Of a DNA stretch of 21,569 nt, positions 20,501 through 21,569 are shown in pieces (within the stretch, counting starts at the first letter, position 1; each line of letters opens with the position of its first letter). This DNA is from a virus: positions 1 through 21,569 of the IMG/VR virus record IMGVR_UViG_3300027306_000017. The stretch is one strand, 5' to 3'. The notes beneath the pieces were generated by a model that saw only the letters and a program-made list of their open reading frames with translations, did not search any database and had not been told where the DNA came from. The translations under genes were made by a program, and so were the position numbers.

Positions 20501-21569
20501 GATTGCTTCTGCAAAGTAAGACGGTCTCAGTTTGCCTTCTAGAACATCGATTGACGATTTGAATTCTGCAGAATCTGTATCTGCAATCTTTTGATCTGTC
20601 AAGGAATCAACGATGAATCCATTCTTGAATTGCAAGTTACCGACGCTATCAAAGAGTTGCAGATTGTTTGTCTGATTCTCCAGAAGAGACAGAGCGGTGT
20701 AATATTCGACGTTTGACAGTCTACGATCAAGAGATCCAATGTCTTTCATTGTATATCTCTTATTATCTTCTTTCTTGATCGAAACAGCTGGCGTTCCAAT
20801 CACAGAAGGTGAGATAGTCATCGTGAAAAGAAGCATTGAATTTTCTGGATTGCTTGGTTCGACTGGATTGTCCGAAGGAGCTCCAATCGTTCTGACAAAT
20901 TCTCCTGTTGCATTCAGAGCAATTTTATCGATTCTTGGAAGGAAGTAAGAGTAATCTGCGATTACATCAAATCCAATTGCTGGAATCAGCGATGAAGAAA
21001 ATCCAGAAGCAGTTTTTGTTGGTCTGAAGTCGATGCAATCAAAGAGGTTCAGAGATTCGTTTTTCTTGTTCGTATGACTTTCAGATTCTAGCTTCTGATA
21101 AGAATCAATCGTGAAATAATCACCGACAGACGAATGTTCATGGTAATCATAGTAGACTCTGATTGGAGAATTAGGAAGAGTCAATGTCTTATTCGAGACA
21201 GCACAGAAATCGTAGAAAGAATCTTGAGCGCCATTTGAAAAGACATATCTGTCCGTGATATCAATAGCGGTCGATCCAACAGGAATTGCAGATCCGAAAG
21301 ATACTGGAGTTCCAGTTCCATCAACAAATTCTTCAACTTTGATGAGTCTGATTCCGTCAACTTTCGACAAGTTAATCAGTCTAGATTGAGCAGCCGATTG
21401 AGACGTGAAGTCTTCTGAGAATCCTCTGACAATCGTCTTTACTCTCTCTTTTGATGTCTTCTTGATTGTTGCGATCACAGAAACAGTCTGACCGTTATAT
21501 CCGGAACCAACTGCAATCGTAGCAACGTTCGATGAGCTGTTCAGTGTGATCGAAGCAGCAATAACATCG
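17594..21569 (-). CDS. Large DUF4815/VrlC-like virion structural protein, N-terminus beyond window
   Basis: At least 1,324 residues. The reading frame is open to the right edge, and the 30 codons ahead of the GTG at 21478 (GSGYNGQTVSVIATIKK at the joint) read as continuous protein, so that GTG is not the true start. Landmarks: VRVYYDYHEHS-like strand region near the start, YSFLPRIDKIALNATGEF, and the strongly conserved YTMKDIGSLDRRLSNVEYYTALSLLE, which are hallmarks of the large structural protein of T4-like cyanophages and relatives (annotated DUF4815 or VrlC). Many beta-rich repeats follow. It is probably a baseplate or tail-surface protein. Arginine is nearly always AGA in the parts I checked. 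Confidence 0.85.
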   Translation of the reverse strand, partial: DVIAASITLNSSSNVATIAVGSGYNGQTVSVIATIKKTSKERVKTIVRGFSEDFTSQSAAQSRLINLSKVDGIRLIKVEEFVDGTGTPVSFGSAIPVGSTAIDITDRYVFSNGAQDSFYDFCAVSNKTLTLPNSPIRVYYDYHEHSSVGDYFTIDSYQKLESESHTNKKNESLNLFDCIDFRPTKTASGFSSSLIPAIGFDVIADYSYFLPRIDKIALNATGEFVRTIGAPSDNPVEPSNPENSMLLFTMTISPSVIGTPAVSIKKEDNKRYTMKDIGSLDRRLSNVEYYTALSLLENQTNNLQLFDSVGNLQFKNGFIVDSLTDQKIADTDSAEFKSSIDVLEGKLRPSYFAEAINFIETVVSDADRKAAGYALNNGIATLPFTSSALISQPFGTTTESVTPYIQLNFIGNVALNPSSDEWYESKYRPDIVINQEGNFNAVVNQYKAELGTVWNQWQTAWTGVSTSIVDIDRGDRSEQTAITTVVQGQSRSGVLSYVKAVYDTKVLSDRIISVDIIPFVRSRIVSFFASGLKPETKMNAFFDDVSVNAYVNGASKFTLTNKVGTFDYTTSAGANSNQTARTASAKQNAAVTAFATGDVVHNGLNGNIAVATATGVVVIDDDSKIHVVNIRGSFTVGQSIYGTISGASATLSAIEAPSMITNSYGELAGVFEIPSNEKIRFRTGNRNFVLSDSATNGKDFTTKAIGIYSANGFTENRERTILSTRNGEFAKETVSENRQIVSTTSNVLSTTYYDPLAQSFATPDGNGIFVESIDVYFYSKDRSLPVSIEIREMVNGSPTTNVVPGSRVTLKPSKVNASSNGAGLTKFKMNFPIYLDGGTEYCFVLASDSPYYRVWVSQLGQDDVITGQRIAKQPYLGTIFKSQNASTWSADQLQDIKFTINRCVFDTSVAANIKFSNDALSMTEIEKNAFYTKSGQSKVRVRIPNHGIQVGSSVRFAGIPESINGISNSTLNASFTVLWKDTDHLVFDSGVAATATGFSKMSTSAWASRFIQADVANLVASQIQFAGTSVKHFIRGISKSYAMPSSPIELIPYENNFFDSTLMIADTANETSFNSGKKSVELIAQLQSDSNFLSPVLDTTRYSLICVSNRINENTETEMNVSEFDVTSRSVNSVTFSATGFSAGTTGDLAFLKIGQVIRITGAVAGNNKTVTVTSIDSTGTAVTTSPAAFTVETKNITIATSDRYFSEISESGTSEAKYIMKPLRLSSAAIGLKVYFDVNIAPNASFDLYYRVASNGNSLAGSWTKATASRGVNYNTSRDQYDGMEYTISSSVPFDSAQIKIVMNSIDSARVPTFRQIRMIATT

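Noticed and set aside
17594-21478. Complete gene starting at the GTG at 21478
   Set aside because: The frame is open to the window edge and the upstream codons read as continuous beta-rich protein, so the real start is outside the window.
1-21569. CRISPR array, insertion sequence or attachment site
   Set aside because: No regularly spaced repeats, transposase, integrase or terminal repeats were seen in any part of the window.

Overview
The window looks like part of a large T4-superfamily myovirus genome (Caudoviricetes). Support comes from a UvsW-type helicase, a very large late virion protein of the DUF4815/VrlC-like kind, a virion-associated ADP-ribosyltransferase, small beta-rich structural proteins, tight ATGA-type overlaps, and early-type accessory genes with their own promoters. 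All recognisable protein genes are on the minus strand, so transcription runs from right to left. The host cannot be named from the sequence. The many TTGACA-N17-TATAAT-like promoters suggest a host sigma-70 type polymerase.

Left block (1-11.7 kb, early/middle accessory genes): six transcription units, each opening with an almost identical promoter (-35 TTGACA or TTGACT, 17-base spacer, -10 close to TATAAT). From right to left they are: (A) a hypothetical protein and a DEDDh exonuclease; (B) a hypothetical protein, a YqeY-like protein, a SAM methyltransferase and a coiled-coil protein; (C) a small membrane protein, two hypotheticals, an AAA+ ATPase and a small acidic protein; (D) a SpoT/MESH1-like HD hydrolase, a bifunctional NMN adenylyltransferase-Nudix protein and nicotinamide phosphoribosyltransferase; (E) six genes including a nucleotidyltransferase and a SemiSWEET/PQ-loop-like membrane protein; (F) a membrane protein that runs off the left edge. 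Unit D is a complete two-step NAD+ rebuilding route (nicotinamide to NMN to NAD+, the NARP2 type) co-transcribed with a putative nucleotide hydrolase. Both NAD genes start inside a matching RNA hairpin that shows the Shine-Dalgarno in its loop.

Middle (12.09-12.81 kb): a 720-base gap without a credible protein gene. It holds a terminator-like hairpin, a plus-strand promoter of the same early family, and about 540 bases rich in hairpins and long-range pairing. I read this as a large structured non-coding RNA transcribed against all other genes. It is the best candidate here for an undescribed element.

Right block (11.78-21.57 kb, late genes): a small beta-rich protein, a frame-disrupted gene, an Sm-like protein, UvsW, an Ig-like virion protein, the ADP-ribosyltransferase, three small structural proteins and the large DUF4815-like protein, which runs off the right edge. 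Late-type CTAAATA/TTAAATA motifs and terminators replace the TTGACA promoters, and arginine codons shift from CGN to AGA.
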